From Candidatus Crickella caballi (lineage in GTDB: Bacteria; Bacillota; Clostridia; Peptostreptococcales; Anaerovoracaceae), in NCBI GenBank assembly GCA_018064665.1, contig JAGHUV010000034.1:1-39775 (forward strand): a stretch of DNA of 39,775 nt. Direction: 5' to 3'. Position numbers and translations under genes: made by a program. Position 1 is the stretch's first letter, and each line of letters begins with the position of its first letter. The notes beneath the pieces were generated by a model, which searched no databases, had not been told where the DNA came from, and was given only the letters and a program-made list of their open reading frames with translations. Positions 6,538 to 15,877 of this stretch are shown here, piece after piece.

Positions 6538-8373
6538 TTATTTCCTTCTGAATAGTTTTTCTAGTTCATATTTACTTACTTTAACAAATGTAGGTCTGCC
6601 GTGAGGACAGGAATACGGATTCCTGCATTCAGCCAAAGCCTTCATCAGATCATTGATTTCCAAAGTCGAAAGCTTTTCGTTGGCTTTGACAGCAGCCTTG
6701 CACGACTTTGTAATCAGCTTGTCGATGACTGTGGTGTTATCCGAATACTCATCCGAATTCTCAATAAATGCATCAGCAAAGGACCTTGCCTCATCAACAC
6801 TCATGTACGTAGGAATACCTCTGATTATGAAGCTGTTGTTGCCAAAGTCATTAATCTCAAATCCGATTTGGGCGAGAGCCGGCATCCAGTTTCTGTCGCC
6901 AGCATATACATCCGCCCTTACATTTAAGACAATCGGAGTAATAACAGGCTGCGGAATTTTCTCGGTATTTCTGAACTCCGATACAAGCTTCTCGTAGAAA
7001 ATTCTCTCGTGAGCCGCATGCTGATCAAACAGATATATGTCTTCTTTCTTCTGCATTATGATGTATGTGTTAAGCACATATCCTTTCAGCTCAAGTCCTG
7101 CAAAGCTGAATGGCTCCGATGTCGGAATTTCAGGAATATATAACGATGCGTCCGAAGCTTCCACAGTCTCGGTCTCAGGCTTTGTCTCAGTTTCAGCCTT
7201 CATATCTTCCTTTTTCTCCGATTCATCCTGCGCCTCAGTCTCGATTCTTGCAAAAAGATAATCTCTTATGTCCGAATTTTCGTGGAGCTTTGCATCAGGC
7301 CGCTGTTCGCTTTCTTCCCTTATGAAAGCTTCATAATCGAGCTGCTGCACCTTTTCCACGGTATAGCCGGAATATGTAGCCTTAGCGGAAGTCTTAGGAA
7401 CAGGAGCCTCATTTCTAAGTGCAGATTCAATCGCTTCTGCAATATCTGATATAACGACGTCACTGTTGAGGAATTTAATCTCCTTCTTGCCGGGATGAAT
7501 ATTTACATCGATGCTTGCAGGGTCAACTCTTAAGAAAAGTATTGCGATCGGGTATCCGCTGAATATTCTCTGTCCGTAGCCCTTCTCAATTCCCTTTTCG
7601 ATCACGATGCTCTTAACGAGTCTTCCGTTAACGAAGAACAGCTGACCTCTTCTTGACGATTTGGTAATACTCGGGTTTGAAATATATCCCTTGACCTTAT
7701 CAGTATTGACATGAATAAGATTATCATATTCATGTGTTGGATTTATGGATTTGATGGCAATCAGATTATCTCCGTTGCCTTCGGTAGTAAGCACTGTTGA
7801 TCCGTTGTTTACAAGCATGAATCTGATATTCGAATAATAAATCGCATACTGTTCAACAAGGTCGATAATTGCGGATGCTTCTCTTGCATCTGAGCCCATG
7901 AACTTTCTTCTTGCAGGAACGTTATAGAACAGGTCTTCAACAACCATAGTTGTTCCTGTATTGGTACCCGCAGTCTCTGCAAGAACTGTTCTTCCGCCAT
8001 GCATAACAAGCTTTTTGCCTGAAGCTGAATAATTTGTCCTGCTGTAAACAGTCAGTCTGGAAACAGCTGCAATACTGGCAAGAGCTTCTCCTCTGAAGCC
8101 AAGTGAATCAATACGTCCAAGGTCTTCAAGTGTATTCAGCTTACTTGTTGCATGCCTTTCAAATGCCAATTCAAGCTCATCCGATCTGATACCGGATCCG
8201 TCATCAGTAACGCGTATATATGTTTTCCCGCCGTTTCTGATTTCTACAATAACAGAATCGGCACCTGCATCTATGGAATTTTCAATGAGTTCCTTGACTA
8301 TTGAAACCGGTCTTTCGATTACTTCACCGGCTGCAATTTTGTCAGCAACAAATCTGTCAAGTAATTTAATCAT
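6538..8373 (-). CDS. mutL: DNA mismatch repair protein MutL (endonuclease type)
   Basis: A 611-residue MutL with an N-terminal GHKL ATPase: ENSIDAGA (31-38, catalytic Glu31), DDGSGI (57-62) and GFRGEAL (92-98). The C-terminal dimerisation domain carries the metal-binding nuclease motif DQHAAHERxxYE (around 447-458) and CPHGRP (around 588-593). It is therefore the endonuclease MutL of organisms lacking MutH. A linker at about 355-415 is low complexity and rich in Glu, Thr and Lys. The ATG overlaps the mutS stop by 8 bases. It acts with MutS to nick the daughter strand at mismatches. Confidence 0.97.
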   Translation of the reverse strand: MIKLLDRFVADKIAAGEVIERPVSIVKELIENSIDAGADSVIVEIRNGGKTYIRVTDDGSGIRSDELELAFERHATSKLNTLEDLGRIDSLGFRGEALASIAAVSRLTVYSRTNYSASGKKLVMHGGRTVLAETAGTNTGTTMVVEDLFYNVPARRKFMGSDAREASAIIDLVEQYAIYYSNIRFMLVNNGSTVLTTEGNGDNLIAIKSINPTHEYDNLIHVNTDKVKGYISNPSITKSSRRGQLFFVNGRLVKSIVIEKGIEKGYGQRIFSGYPIAILFLRVDPASIDVNIHPGKKEIKFLNSDVVISDIAEAIESALRNEAPVPKTSAKATYSGYTVEKVQQLDYEAFIREESEQRPDAKLHENSDIRDYLFARIETEAQDESEKKEDMKAETETKPETETVEASDASLYIPEIPTSEPFSFAGLELKGYVLNTYIIMQKKEDIYLFDQHAAHERIFYEKLVSEFRNTEKIPQPVITPIVLNVRADVYAGDRNWMPALAQIGFEINDFGNNSFIIRGIPTYMSVDEARSFADAFIENSDEYSDNTTVIDKLITKSCKAAVKANEKLSTLEINDLMKALAECRNPYSCPHGRPTFVKVSKYELEKLFRRK

Positions 8374-11005
8374 TGCATTTACCGAGGTCCTTTGCTTCTT
8401 CTATCACATCCTGCAGAACATTCATTGCATTGAGCGGTGTCATTGTATTGACGTCAAGCTGTGAAATTCTGCATATAAAATCGTTTAAGCTGTCATAATT
8501 CTTCTCGGAATTAATATCGCTGAAGCTGTCCGCGAAGAATGAAAGCTGGGAGTTTACAGGTCCGGATTTGATTTCCGATGCCTCAAGCTCATGCAGCTTG
8601 TTACGGGCATTTCTTCTGATTTCTTCCGGAACGCCTGCAATCTTGGCGACATGAATACCGTAGCTCTTGCTTGCCGGACCTTCAATAATATTATGTAGGA
8701 ATACAACATTATTTCCATCTTCGGCAACAGCTACAGACAGGTTCTGTACATTATCATATTCTTCAGATAATTCTGTCAGTTCATGATAATGTGTTGCAAA
8801 CATTGTTCTGACATGCCTGTTCTCTTTCGACAGATATTCTACCGTAGCCCACGCAATTGAAAGTCCGTCAAAGGTGCTTGTTCCTCTTCCGATTTCGTCA
8901 AGAATAATAAGACTTCGTTCGCCTGCATTTCTGAGAATATTTGCAAGCTCACTCATTTCAATATAGAAAGTGGACTGTCCGTACGAAAGATTGTCGGAAG
9001 CTCCTATTCTTGTAAATACTCTGTCTACAACCCCGATAACTGCGCTCTGTGCAGGAACAAAGGAACCAATCTGAGCCATAAGAATGATAACCGCAGTCTG
9101 TCTCATATATGTTGACTTTCCTGACATATTAGGTCCTGTAATTATGAGCATGCTGTTATCCGAATTGTTGATATATGTATCGTTGGATACAAACATACCG
9201 GCGCCTATAGCTTCTTCGACAGCCGGGTGTCTTCCCTTCTTTATGTCGATAATATCCGAATCATTTACAAGCGGCTTTACATATCCGTTCTCTGTTGCGA
9301 CCCTTGCAAATGAAATCAGTACATCAAGCAAAGCAACCGCTGAAGAGGCCTGCTGTAGATTGCCTATAGAAGGTTCTATTGATTCACGTATTTTTCTGAA
9401 TTCTTCAAGCTCAAGCTTATTGATTTTGGTCTCAGCACTGAATACCATATTCTCCTTTTCCTTGAGTTCAGGAGTAATATAGCGCTCGTTGTTGACCAAT
9501 GTCTGCTTTCTGATGTAGTCTTCAGGAACTTTATCAATCATTCCCTTACTTACATCAATGTAATATCCAAACACTTTGTTGTAGCCAACCTTAAGTGTTT
9601 TAATGCCGGTTCTTTCTTTTTCGCTTGTTTCAAGTGAAGCAATCCAGGCCTTGGCATCGCTGATAGAGTTCTTAAGCTCATCGAGCTCTGCAGAATAACC
9701 GGGCTTGATAATTCCGCCTTCCGAAACCGTAAAAGGAGGATCCTCACAGATAGCCCGATCTATCATGGTATAGAGAGTATCGAATGAGCCGATTCCTGCT
9801 TTAATTTCACGAATAAGCTCTGAGTCAAGATAACTTAGCTGCTCGCATATGTCCGGAAGCTGTCCCAGTGTTGTCTTAAGAGCAATAAGATCTCTGGCAT
9901 TTGCCTTTTTTCCTGCTACTCTTGCCGTCAGTCTCTGGAAATCATATACGTGCTTGAGGCTATTGGTAATATTATTCGCAATAACAGGATTGTTCTTTAA
10001 TTCTTCAACAGCATCAAGTCTGAGATTTATTTCGCGAGTATCCTTCAGCGGTTCTCTGATGAACTGCTTTAGAAGACGTGCGCCCATTGCTGTTTTGGTT
10101 TTGTTAAGAACTCCCAGCAGCGAGCCATGTACATCATGATCATATATAGTTTCAAGCAGCTCAAGATTACGCATGGTAGATCTGTCAAGCTGCATGGTAT
10201 TTCCGATTTTTTTAATAAGAAGCTTGTTAAGCTGATTGGGATTTTGTTTCTGCGTATCAATAAGATACATAATGAGCGAACCGACAGAAGAAATCATTTC
10301 GTCTCTTTCGTCAAGTCCGAGTGAAATCAGTGAAGTAACATCAAACTGATTCAGTATTGCTGCCTCACATGTATTCTTCTTATAGAATGAACTGTCAAGT
10401 GCAGTAATAAACGGATTAAGCTGAAGATCATTAAGCTTTGACTTAATGAATTCAGCAGAGTTCTCATCTACAATAACTTCCTTTGGATTATATACAGCAA
10501 GCTCAGCCGCAAGAATGTCGCAGTTTTCATTATCCTGAAAATCAGCAGCAACAAGCTCTCCTGTAGAAATATCCGCAACAGCTATGCTGTTGACATCGGA
10601 AGTAATTGTAAGAGATGCAATATAAATATTGTCATTGGAATTGGATGAATCAAGGATATCCAGAGTTCCCGGAGTAAATATTCTGACGATATCGCGCTGA
10701 ACAATGCCCTTGCATTCTGCAGGGTCTTCCATCTGTTCGCAGATAGCAACTTTATATCCGGCTTTGACAAGTCTTGCAATATAAGAATCGACTGCGTGAT
10801 GAGGTACTCCGCACATAGGTGCCCTTTCCTCAAGACCGCAGTTTCGTCCTGTTAAAGTTAATTCCAGAACTCTTGATGCAGTTATGGCATCATCAAAAAA
10901 CATCTCGTAGAAATCTCCGAGTCTGAACATAAGGATAGCATCCCTGTGCTGATCCTTAATTGCCATATATTGCTGCATCATTGGTGAGAGTTTGTTTGTA
11001 TCCAA
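8366..11005 (-). CDS. mutS: DNA mismatch repair protein MutS
   Basis: An 879-residue MutS that finds mismatches and small loops as an ATP-driven clamp. The mismatch-wedging Phe-Tyr-Glu motif is at 32-34 in GDFYEMF, the Walker A GPNMSGKST near 624-632, and the Walker B/signature DEIGRGTS near 700-707. The start is TTG (11003-11005), well supported by GGAG (11011-11014) with 5-base spacing and by the typical N-terminus (SPMMQQY). The ribosome binding site touches the T-run of the terminator of the upstream aminotransferase gene, so expression may depend on read-through. It heads the run mutS-mutL-miaA-xer-mgl-TVP38-ybaK. Confidence 0.97.
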   Translation of the reverse strand: MDTNKLSPMMQQYMAIKDQHRDAILMFRLGDFYEMFFDDAITASRVLELTLTGRNCGLEERAPMCGVPHHAVDSYIARLVKAGYKVAICEQMEDPAECKGIVQRDIVRIFTPGTLDILDSSNSNDNIYIASLTITSDVNSIAVADISTGELVAADFQDNENCDILAAELAVYNPKEVIVDENSAEFIKSKLNDLQLNPFITALDSSFYKKNTCEAAILNQFDVTSLISLGLDERDEMISSVGSLIMYLIDTQKQNPNQLNKLLIKKIGNTMQLDRSTMRNLELLETIYDHDVHGSLLGVLNKTKTAMGARLLKQFIREPLKDTREINLRLDAVEELKNNPVIANNITNSLKHVYDFQRLTARVAGKKANARDLIALKTTLGQLPDICEQLSYLDSELIREIKAGIGSFDTLYTMIDRAICEDPPFTVSEGGIIKPGYSAELDELKNSISDAKAWIASLETSEKERTGIKTLKVGYNKVFGYYIDVSKGMIDKVPEDYIRKQTLVNNERYITPELKEKENMVFSAETKINKLELEEFRKIRESIEPSIGNLQQASSAVALLDVLISFARVATENGYVKPLVNDSDIIDIKKGRHPAVEEAIGAGMFVSNDTYINNSDNSMLIITGPNMSGKSTYMRQTAVIILMAQIGSFVPAQSAVIGVVDRVFTRIGASDNLSYGQSTFYIEMSELANILRNAGERSLIILDEIGRGTSTFDGLSIAWATVEYLSKENRHVRTMFATHYHELTELSEEYDNVQNLSVAVAEDGNNVVFLHNIIEGPASKSYGIHVAKIAGVPEEIRRNARNKLHELEASEIKSGPVNSQLSFFADSFSDINSEKNYDSLNDFICRISQLDVNTMTPLNAMNVLQDVIEEAKDLGKCND

Positions 11006-11014
11006 TTTATCTCC

Positions 11015-11047
11015 AAAAAAGCTTTAGGGGGATATAAGAATCCCCCT
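11015..11047 (-). terminator. rho-independent terminator between the aminotransferase gene and mutS
   Basis: On the minus strand AGGGGGAT (11040-11047) pairs with ATCCCCCT (11025-11032) around a short loop. This is followed by AAGC and a run of six Ts (11015-11020). It sits about 30 bases after the aminotransferase stop. The T-run ends exactly where the mutS ribosome binding site begins, so it may also act as an attenuator for the mutS run. Confidence 0.88.
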
Positions 11048-11075
11048 ACCCGCCTGTTCAATCATTTATTTCAGA

Positions 11076-12278
11076 TTACTTACCGATTTTCTTGTTATAT
11101 GCCTCAAGACCAAGCTTAATGAGCTCACAAGCTCTCTTCATCTTGTCAGCAGTGAGAACGTAAGCGATTCTCAGCTCGTCCTGTCCAAGACCCTTGTTTG
11201 CATAGAATCCTGCTGCAGGTGCGAACATTACTGTTTCACCGTTATCATCGAATTCCTTGAGGAGGAACATCAGGAAGTCCTCTACATCATCTACAGGAAG
11301 CTTAACTGTCATATAGAATGCGCCTGCAGGCTTCTGACAGATAACTCCAGGGATCTTTGAAATCTCTTCATAAGCAGCATCTCTTCTGCCTTCATACTCA
11401 GCCTTAGCAGCATCGTAGTAGCTCTTGTCCATTCTGTAAAGAGCAGCAGCGCCGATCTGGTCGAGAGTTGAGCAGCAAAGTCTTCCCTGTGCAAGCTTGA
11501 GAAGTGACTGCATGAGCTCGTCATTCTTGGAGATTGCAGCACCGATTCTTGCTCCGCATGCTGACCATCTCTTGGAAACTGAATCAACGATAACAACTCT
11601 GTCTGCGATATCATCAAGCTGTCCGAATGAGTGAGCCTCAGCTCCGTCATATACGAACTCTCTGTAAACTTCGTCAGAGATGATCCAAAGATCGTGCTCC
11701 TTAGCGATGTCTCCGATGAGTCTCATATCTTCCATTGTGAGAACTCTTCCTGTTGGGTTTCCAGGTGAGAGGCAGCAGATAGCCTTTGTCTTAGGTGTGA
11801 TTGCAGCCTCGATGAGGTCTCTCTTTGCCCAGTTGTATCCATCTTCAGCTGAAGTTGTGAGTGGAACAAGCTTTCCTGAAACCTGCTTGCAGAAAGTGTT
11901 GTAGTTAGTATAGAAAGGCTCTGCTATAAGCGCTTCATCTCCAGGGTTCAGCAGTGCTGTGAAAATAAGAGTAAGAGCCTCGGATCCACCAGTTGTGATC
12001 TGGATATTTTTTCTCTCATACTTCATACCGAAGTCTCTATCCATATAGTAAATCATAGCGTCAAGCAGCTCGTTAACTCCGCCGGACTCAGCATATGCAA
12101 GAACCTTCTTGTCAAAGTTCTTTACTGCTTCCATGAAACACTCCGGAGTCTCAACGTCAGGCTGACCGATATTCAGATGGTACACTGTTTTGCCGGCAGC
12201 TTCAGCCTCAAAACCGAAAACATTGAATCTTCTGATTGGTGAGAATTGCATCTCAGCGACTCTGTCTGCTACTTTCAT
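11076..12278 (-). CDS. class I PLP-dependent aminotransferase (aspartate aminotransferase-like)
   Basis: A 400-residue fold-type I aminotransferase. The PLP-binding lysine is Lys236 in SVSKRWSACGARIG, with the substrate-carboxylate or phosphate-binding Arg244. Asn174 is in GNPTG, and Asp202 with Tyr205 are in SDEVYREF. It is related to AspC/PatA-type enzymes; the amino donor and keto acceptor cannot be read from sequence. The ATG follows AAGGAGAG with about 9-base spacing. It uses a narrower set of codons than its neighbours (for example many tct and gaa/gag-rich stretches with few rare codons), consistent with high expression. A strong terminator follows and only a weak hairpin precedes it, suggesting a separate transcription unit within the run. 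Confidence 0.85.
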   Translation of the reverse strand: MKVADRVAEMQFSPIRRFNVFGFEAEAAGKTVYHLNIGQPDVETPECFMEAVKNFDKKVLAYAESGGVNELLDAMIYYMDRDFGMKYERKNIQITTGGSEALTLIFTALLNPGDEALIAEPFYTNYNTFCKQVSGKLVPLTTSAEDGYNWAKRDLIEAAITPKTKAICCLSPGNPTGRVLTMEDMRLIGDIAKEHDLWIISDEVYREFVYDGAEAHSFGQLDDIADRVVIVDSVSKRWSACGARIGAAISKNDELMQSLLKLAQGRLCCSTLDQIGAAALYRMDKSYYDAAKAEYEGRRDAAYEEISKIPGVICQKPAGAFYMTVKLPVDDVEDFLMFLLKEFDDNGETVMFAPAAGFYANKGLGQDELRIAYVLTADKMKRACELIKLGLEAYNKKIGK

Positions 12279-12319
12279 AATTCATCTCTCCTTACTTAAA
12301 TAGAAATAACATATAGTTC

Positions 12320-12348
12320 GGATATTAAAATAAAGCATTTTGCTTATT
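12320..12348 (-). terminator. possible weak terminator after tlyA
   Basis: On the minus strand AAGCA pairs with TGCTT around AAA (12333-12345), extended by A-T pairs with one bulge and followed by TTTTAATAT. It overlaps the tlyA stop codon. The stem is short and A-T rich, so termination would be partial at best. Confidence 0.3.
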
Positions 12349-13136
12349 TACAGATCTTTATGCGATGCATTAACAACGCTATCTATATCTAACTTATTAT
12401 CGCACTTTTCATTGGAAAGTAAAAGCAAATATTCAATATTTCCTTTAGTTCCTTTAATAGGCGAAAACGTAAGCTCGCACGGGTATAGATTGCTGCTTTC
12501 CGCATAGGATATCACATTTTCTATCACCTCTCTGTGTACGGCAGGATCGCGCACTATTCCGCCCTTACCTACCTGCTCTTTGCCTGCTTCAAACTGTGGT
12601 TTTACAAGGCAAAGTATCTTAGCACCGGGAGCCATTACTGCAGCTGCGACAGGAAGCATGTGCTTTACTGAAATAAAGCTGACGTCGATGGATATAAGGT
12701 CTATAGGTTCTTCTATCAGGTCGAGATCAAGATAACGGATGTTTGTTTTCTCGAGATTGATAACCCTCGGGTCCTCCCTCAGCTTATAAGCAAGCTGACC
12801 ATATCCGACATCTATTGCATATACCTTCTGCGCTCCATGCTGAAGCATGCAGTCTGTGAAGCCGCCTGTTGAAGCTCCCATATCTATACAGTGCTTTCCT
12901 TCGCAGTCTACGCCCCATTCTTTAATAGCTTTTTCGAGCTTCAGGCCACCGCGACTTACATAAGGGCACTCTTTGCCTTTGACGGTGATTTCCGATTCAA
13001 CGTCAAATGTTGAGCCGGGTTTGTCCTCCAGTCTGCCATTGACCATAACAAGGCCGGCCATGATTGTCCTCTTGGCCTTCTCTCTAGACTCGGCAAAACC
13101 GTTATTTACAAGTAAAACATCAAGCCTCTCTTTCAA
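12348..13136 (-). CDS. tlyA: TlyA family rRNA 2'-O-methyltransferase / S4-domain FtsJ protein
   Basis: A 262-residue protein with an N-terminal S4 RNA-binding domain (about 2-60: RLDVLLV, SREKAKR, GLVMVNG) and a Rossmann FtsJ methyltransferase domain with SAM motif DMGASTGGF at 85-93. The later motifs ISIDVSFIS (149-157) and CLVKPQFEAG follow. TlyA of mycobacteria methylates C1409 of 16S and C1920 of 23S rRNA; Firmicute YqxC is the homologue here. The TTG start (13134-13136) gives the canonical family N-terminus KERLDVLL and overlaps dxs by 17 bases, so the gene is probably coupled to dxs. 'Hemolysin A' is an older name. Confidence 0.9.
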   Translation of the reverse strand: MKERLDVLLVNNGFAESREKAKRTIMAGLVMVNGRLEDKPGSTFDVESEITVKGKECPYVSRGGLKLEKAIKEWGVDCEGKHCIDMGASTGGFTDCMLQHGAQKVYAIDVGYGQLAYKLREDPRVINLEKTNIRYLDLDLIEEPIDLISIDVSFISVKHMLPVAAAVMAPGAKILCLVKPQFEAGKEQVGKGGIVRDPAVHREVIENVISYAESSNLYPCELTFSPIKGTKGNIEYLLLLSNEKCDNKLDIDSVVNASHKDL

Positions 13137-14979
13137 GGTGCTCTATAATCCTTTCTGCTACAGATGCGGCATCAATACCGCATTCTTTCCTAAGCTGTTC
13201 GATTGTTCCGTGGTTTACAAATTTATCATTAATTCCGATATTAATTATATCGAAATCGCTGTTAACATGTTCAGCCGAGAAAGCTTCACCGAAGCCGCCT
13301 CTAAGTACGTTGTCCTCAAGTGTTACAACAAGTTCGGATTTGATATTGTACCATGCAGTATCGAGCGGTTTAACGACAGCGACATTTGTTATTCCTGCAG
13401 AAACACCTTTATCCTTAAGAATTTCTGCAGCTTTAATAGCCTCATCGAGCATTGCTCCGACAGCAAGTATGGTGACATCTCTGCCCTCGCTGATCACATT
13501 ATTGCCGCCCTTAAACTTTCTGAGCCTCAGATGGTTTCCTTCGCTTGAACCGCGAGGATAACGAATGGCAACAGGGCCCTCCATGTCCACGGCAAACTTA
13601 AGCATTTCAGCAAGCTGATTTCCGTCGGCAGGAGTAAGTACCGTCATGCCGGGAACCATAGACATATATGACAGATCAAACTGTCCATGATGTGTTTCTC
13701 CGTCAGCGCCAACGAGTCCGGCTCTGTCTATTGCAAAGATCACATGCAGATCCTGTAGTGCAACGTCTTCTATGATGTAATCATAAGCACGCTGCAGGAA
13801 GCTTGAATAAATTGCTACAACAGGCTTATAGCCAGACTTTGCAAGACCCGCCGCAAATGTTACTGCGTGCTCCTCAGCGATTCCTACATCAAAGAACCTG
13901 TCGGTATGTCTTTCATAGAAAGGACCAAGTCCGGTCGCTGTACCCATTGCAGCAGTAATCGCAACGATCCTGTCATCCTCATCGGCTATTTCGCATAAAG
14001 TATCTCCGAACACCTTGGAATAAGAACTCGAAGTACTCTTGTTTATTATCTCTCCGGTCTTAGGATCAAACGGACTGATTCCATGGAATTTCCTCGGATA
14101 CTTCTCAGCCGGTCCGTAGCCTTTGCCCTTCTGTGTTGTTACGTGGATCATAGTAGGTCCGTCATACTTGGAAGCAGCATGCAATATCTCAGTCATTTCC
14201 TTGATGTCATAGCCATCGACAGGACCAAAGTATTTGATTCCAAGGTCTTCTATAAGATGTCCTTCGTTTCCGAGAACAGAATATTTGAATCTCTCCTTGG
14301 TATATTTAAGTCCGCTTTTAAGTGGATTTCCGACTACGGGAAGATTGCCCAGTGCGGATTTGACATTAACCTTAGCCTGATCGTATTTCTCGGAGGATCT
14401 TAATTTGTTAAGATACTTGGACATCGCACCGACATTTCGTGCGATCGACATTCCGTTATCATTGAGAATGATATTGATGTTGGTCTGATTTGATCCAATG
14501 TTGTTAAGCGCCTCATATACAATACCGCCCGTTACAGATCCGTCACCTATTACGGCAACAATATTGTAATCATCACCCGAAAGATCTCTTGCCACGGCCA
14601 TTCCGTAGGCTGCGCTTAAGGATGTGCTTGAGTGACCGGTATCATATGCATCATAAACGCTCTCTCTTGACTTTGGGAAACCTGAAAGACCGTTGTACTG
14701 CCTCAAAGTATCGAACTTATCAGCTCTGCCGGTCAGAATCTTATGAACATAAGTCTGATGTCCCACGTCATATATTATTTTATCCTTAGGAGTATCGAAA
14801 ACTCTCATTAAGGCAATCGATAATTCCACTATGCCAAGATTGGAAGCTATATGTCCGCCTGTCTTTGAAACTTTATCAACAAGAAAACTGCGGATGTCAG
14901 CACTTAAATCATGTAAGTCCTGCATGCTTCCTTTCTTACATATATCGATCAGATTGTCTTTCTCGAGGTCATACTTCAT
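13120..14979 (-). CDS. dxs: 1-deoxy-D-xylulose-5-phosphate synthase
   Basis: A 619-residue thiamine-diphosphate enzyme that joins pyruvate and glyceraldehyde 3-phosphate, the first step of the MEP isoprenoid pathway. Visible signatures are GGHIASNLG (41-49), DVGHQTY (71-77), GHSSTSLS (115-122), the TPP/Mg motif GDGSVTGG (145-152) with the following NN, and the catalytic glutamate in GIAEEHAVTFAAG. A transketolase C-terminal domain completes it. The length is normal. It lies 7 bases after ispA, so the precursor-forming step and the prenyl chain-elongating step are made together. Confidence 0.97.
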   Translation of the reverse strand: MKYDLEKDNLIDICKKGSMQDLHDLSADIRSFLVDKVSKTGGHIASNLGIVELSIALMRVFDTPKDKIIYDVGHQTYVHKILTGRADKFDTLRQYNGLSGFPKSRESVYDAYDTGHSSTSLSAAYGMAVARDLSGDDYNIVAVIGDGSVTGGIVYEALNNIGSNQTNINIILNDNGMSIARNVGAMSKYLNKLRSSEKYDQAKVNVKSALGNLPVVGNPLKSGLKYTKERFKYSVLGNEGHLIEDLGIKYFGPVDGYDIKEMTEILHAASKYDGPTMIHVTTQKGKGYGPAEKYPRKFHGISPFDPKTGEIINKSTSSSYSKVFGDTLCEIADEDDRIVAITAAMGTATGLGPFYERHTDRFFDVGIAEEHAVTFAAGLAKSGYKPVVAIYSSFLQRAYDYIIEDVALQDLHVIFAIDRAGLVGADGETHHGQFDLSYMSMVPGMTVLTPADGNQLAEMLKFAVDMEGPVAIRYPRGSSEGNHLRLRKFKGGNNVISEGRDVTILAVGAMLDEAIKAAEILKDKGVSAGITNVAVVKPLDTAWYNIKSELVVTLEDNVLRGGFGEAFSAEHVNSDFDIINIGINDKFVNHGTIEQLRKECGIDAASVAERIIEHLEREA

Positions 14980-14986
14980 ATTGTAT

Positions 14987-15877
14987 TTATGCCTTTCTGA
15001 TTTTCATGGCTTCGGCAAGCTCTGTGAAGAATTCCGCTGATTTGCCGTATTTTGCCAAAGCGTCAACAGCAGCCTCTGTAAGCTGTGCGAGCTGAGCCTT
15101 GGCGTCATCGAGACTGTGAACGCAAACATAGTTGCATTTGCCGATATCTTTATCTTTGCCCACCTTCTTACCGATAAGCTTTTCATCGCCTTCAAAGTCC
15201 AGAATATCATCAAGAACCTGGAAAGCTATGCCCATATTCATTGCATATTTCTCAAAATCATCGATAATATGCTGCTCAGCTCCTGCAAGTAACAGGCCTG
15301 CAACGACCGGTGCTGTAATGAGATCACCGCACTTGTGCTCCTCTATATATTCCACCAAAACAGAATCAGCTGTATTGTATTCATTCTCTACGTCGGCAAC
15401 CTGACCGCCTATCATGCCGTTGATACCTGCTCTCCTTATGATTTCTGCACCGGCTTTGGCATGATTCACCAGCTTGTCATGATTGTTGAAATATAACGAA
15501 AGCTGTGAAGCAATGACCTCCGCTGCTGTATTCAGCAGACCGTCTCCGGCAAGAACAGCCATAGCTTCGCCGTATACCTTGTGGTTGGTTGGCTTGCCTC
15601 TTCTGAAATCATCATTATCCATAGCAGGAAGATCGTCATGAATAAGAGAATATGTGTGAATGTATTCAAGTGCAGCTGCATATGGCAGTGCCTCTTCTAT
15701 ATTTCCGCCTGCAAAATCACAAGCAGCAAGAAGGAGTACCGGCCGAAGTCTTTTTCCACCGATCTCAAGGCTGTATTTCATCGCATCTCTTACAGTTGCT
15801 GAATACTTATTAACCTCTGGGATGAAGGAAGTGAGATTTTCATTGATAAGGGCTTTATACTCTTCAAAACTACGCAT
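14987..15877 (-). CDS. ispA: farnesyl diphosphate synthase / short-chain polyprenyl synthase
   Basis: A 296-residue trans-prenyltransferase that condenses IPP with DMAPP and GPP to make C15 (or longer) diphosphates for undecaprenyl and quinone-type lipids. Both aspartate-rich motifs are present: DDLPAMDND at 81-89 (first, DDx4D) and DDILD near 222-226 (second), with GGKRLRP at 40-46. The length equals the IspA group. It overlaps xseB by 8 bases and is followed by dxs, the conserved xseB-ispA-dxs order. Chain length cannot be fixed from sequence alone. Confidence 0.93.
   Translation of the reverse strand: MRSFEEYKALINENLTSFIPEVNKYSATVRDAMKYSLEIGGKRLRPVLLLAACDFAGGNIEEALPYAAALEYIHTYSLIHDDLPAMDNDDFRRGKPTNHKVYGEAMAVLAGDGLLNTAAEVIASQLSLYFNNHDKLVNHAKAGAEIIRRAGINGMIGGQVADVENEYNTADSVLVEYIEEHKCGDLITAPVVAGLLLAGAEQHIIDDFEKYAMNMGIAFQVLDDILDFEGDEKLIGKKVGKDKDIGKCNYVCVHSLDDAKAQLAQLTEAAVDALAKYGKSAEFFTELAEAMKIRKA

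Noticed and set aside
11003-11064. Promoter for mutS (TTGAAC ... TATATC within the hairpin)
   Set aside because: Each hexamer matches only four of six positions with a 19-bp spacer; not convincing.
12973-13548. Plus-strand open frame of about 190 codons opposite tlyA and dxs
   Set aside because: It runs across the end of one conserved gene into another on the opposite strand, with no ribosome binding site or family resemblance; a shadow frame.
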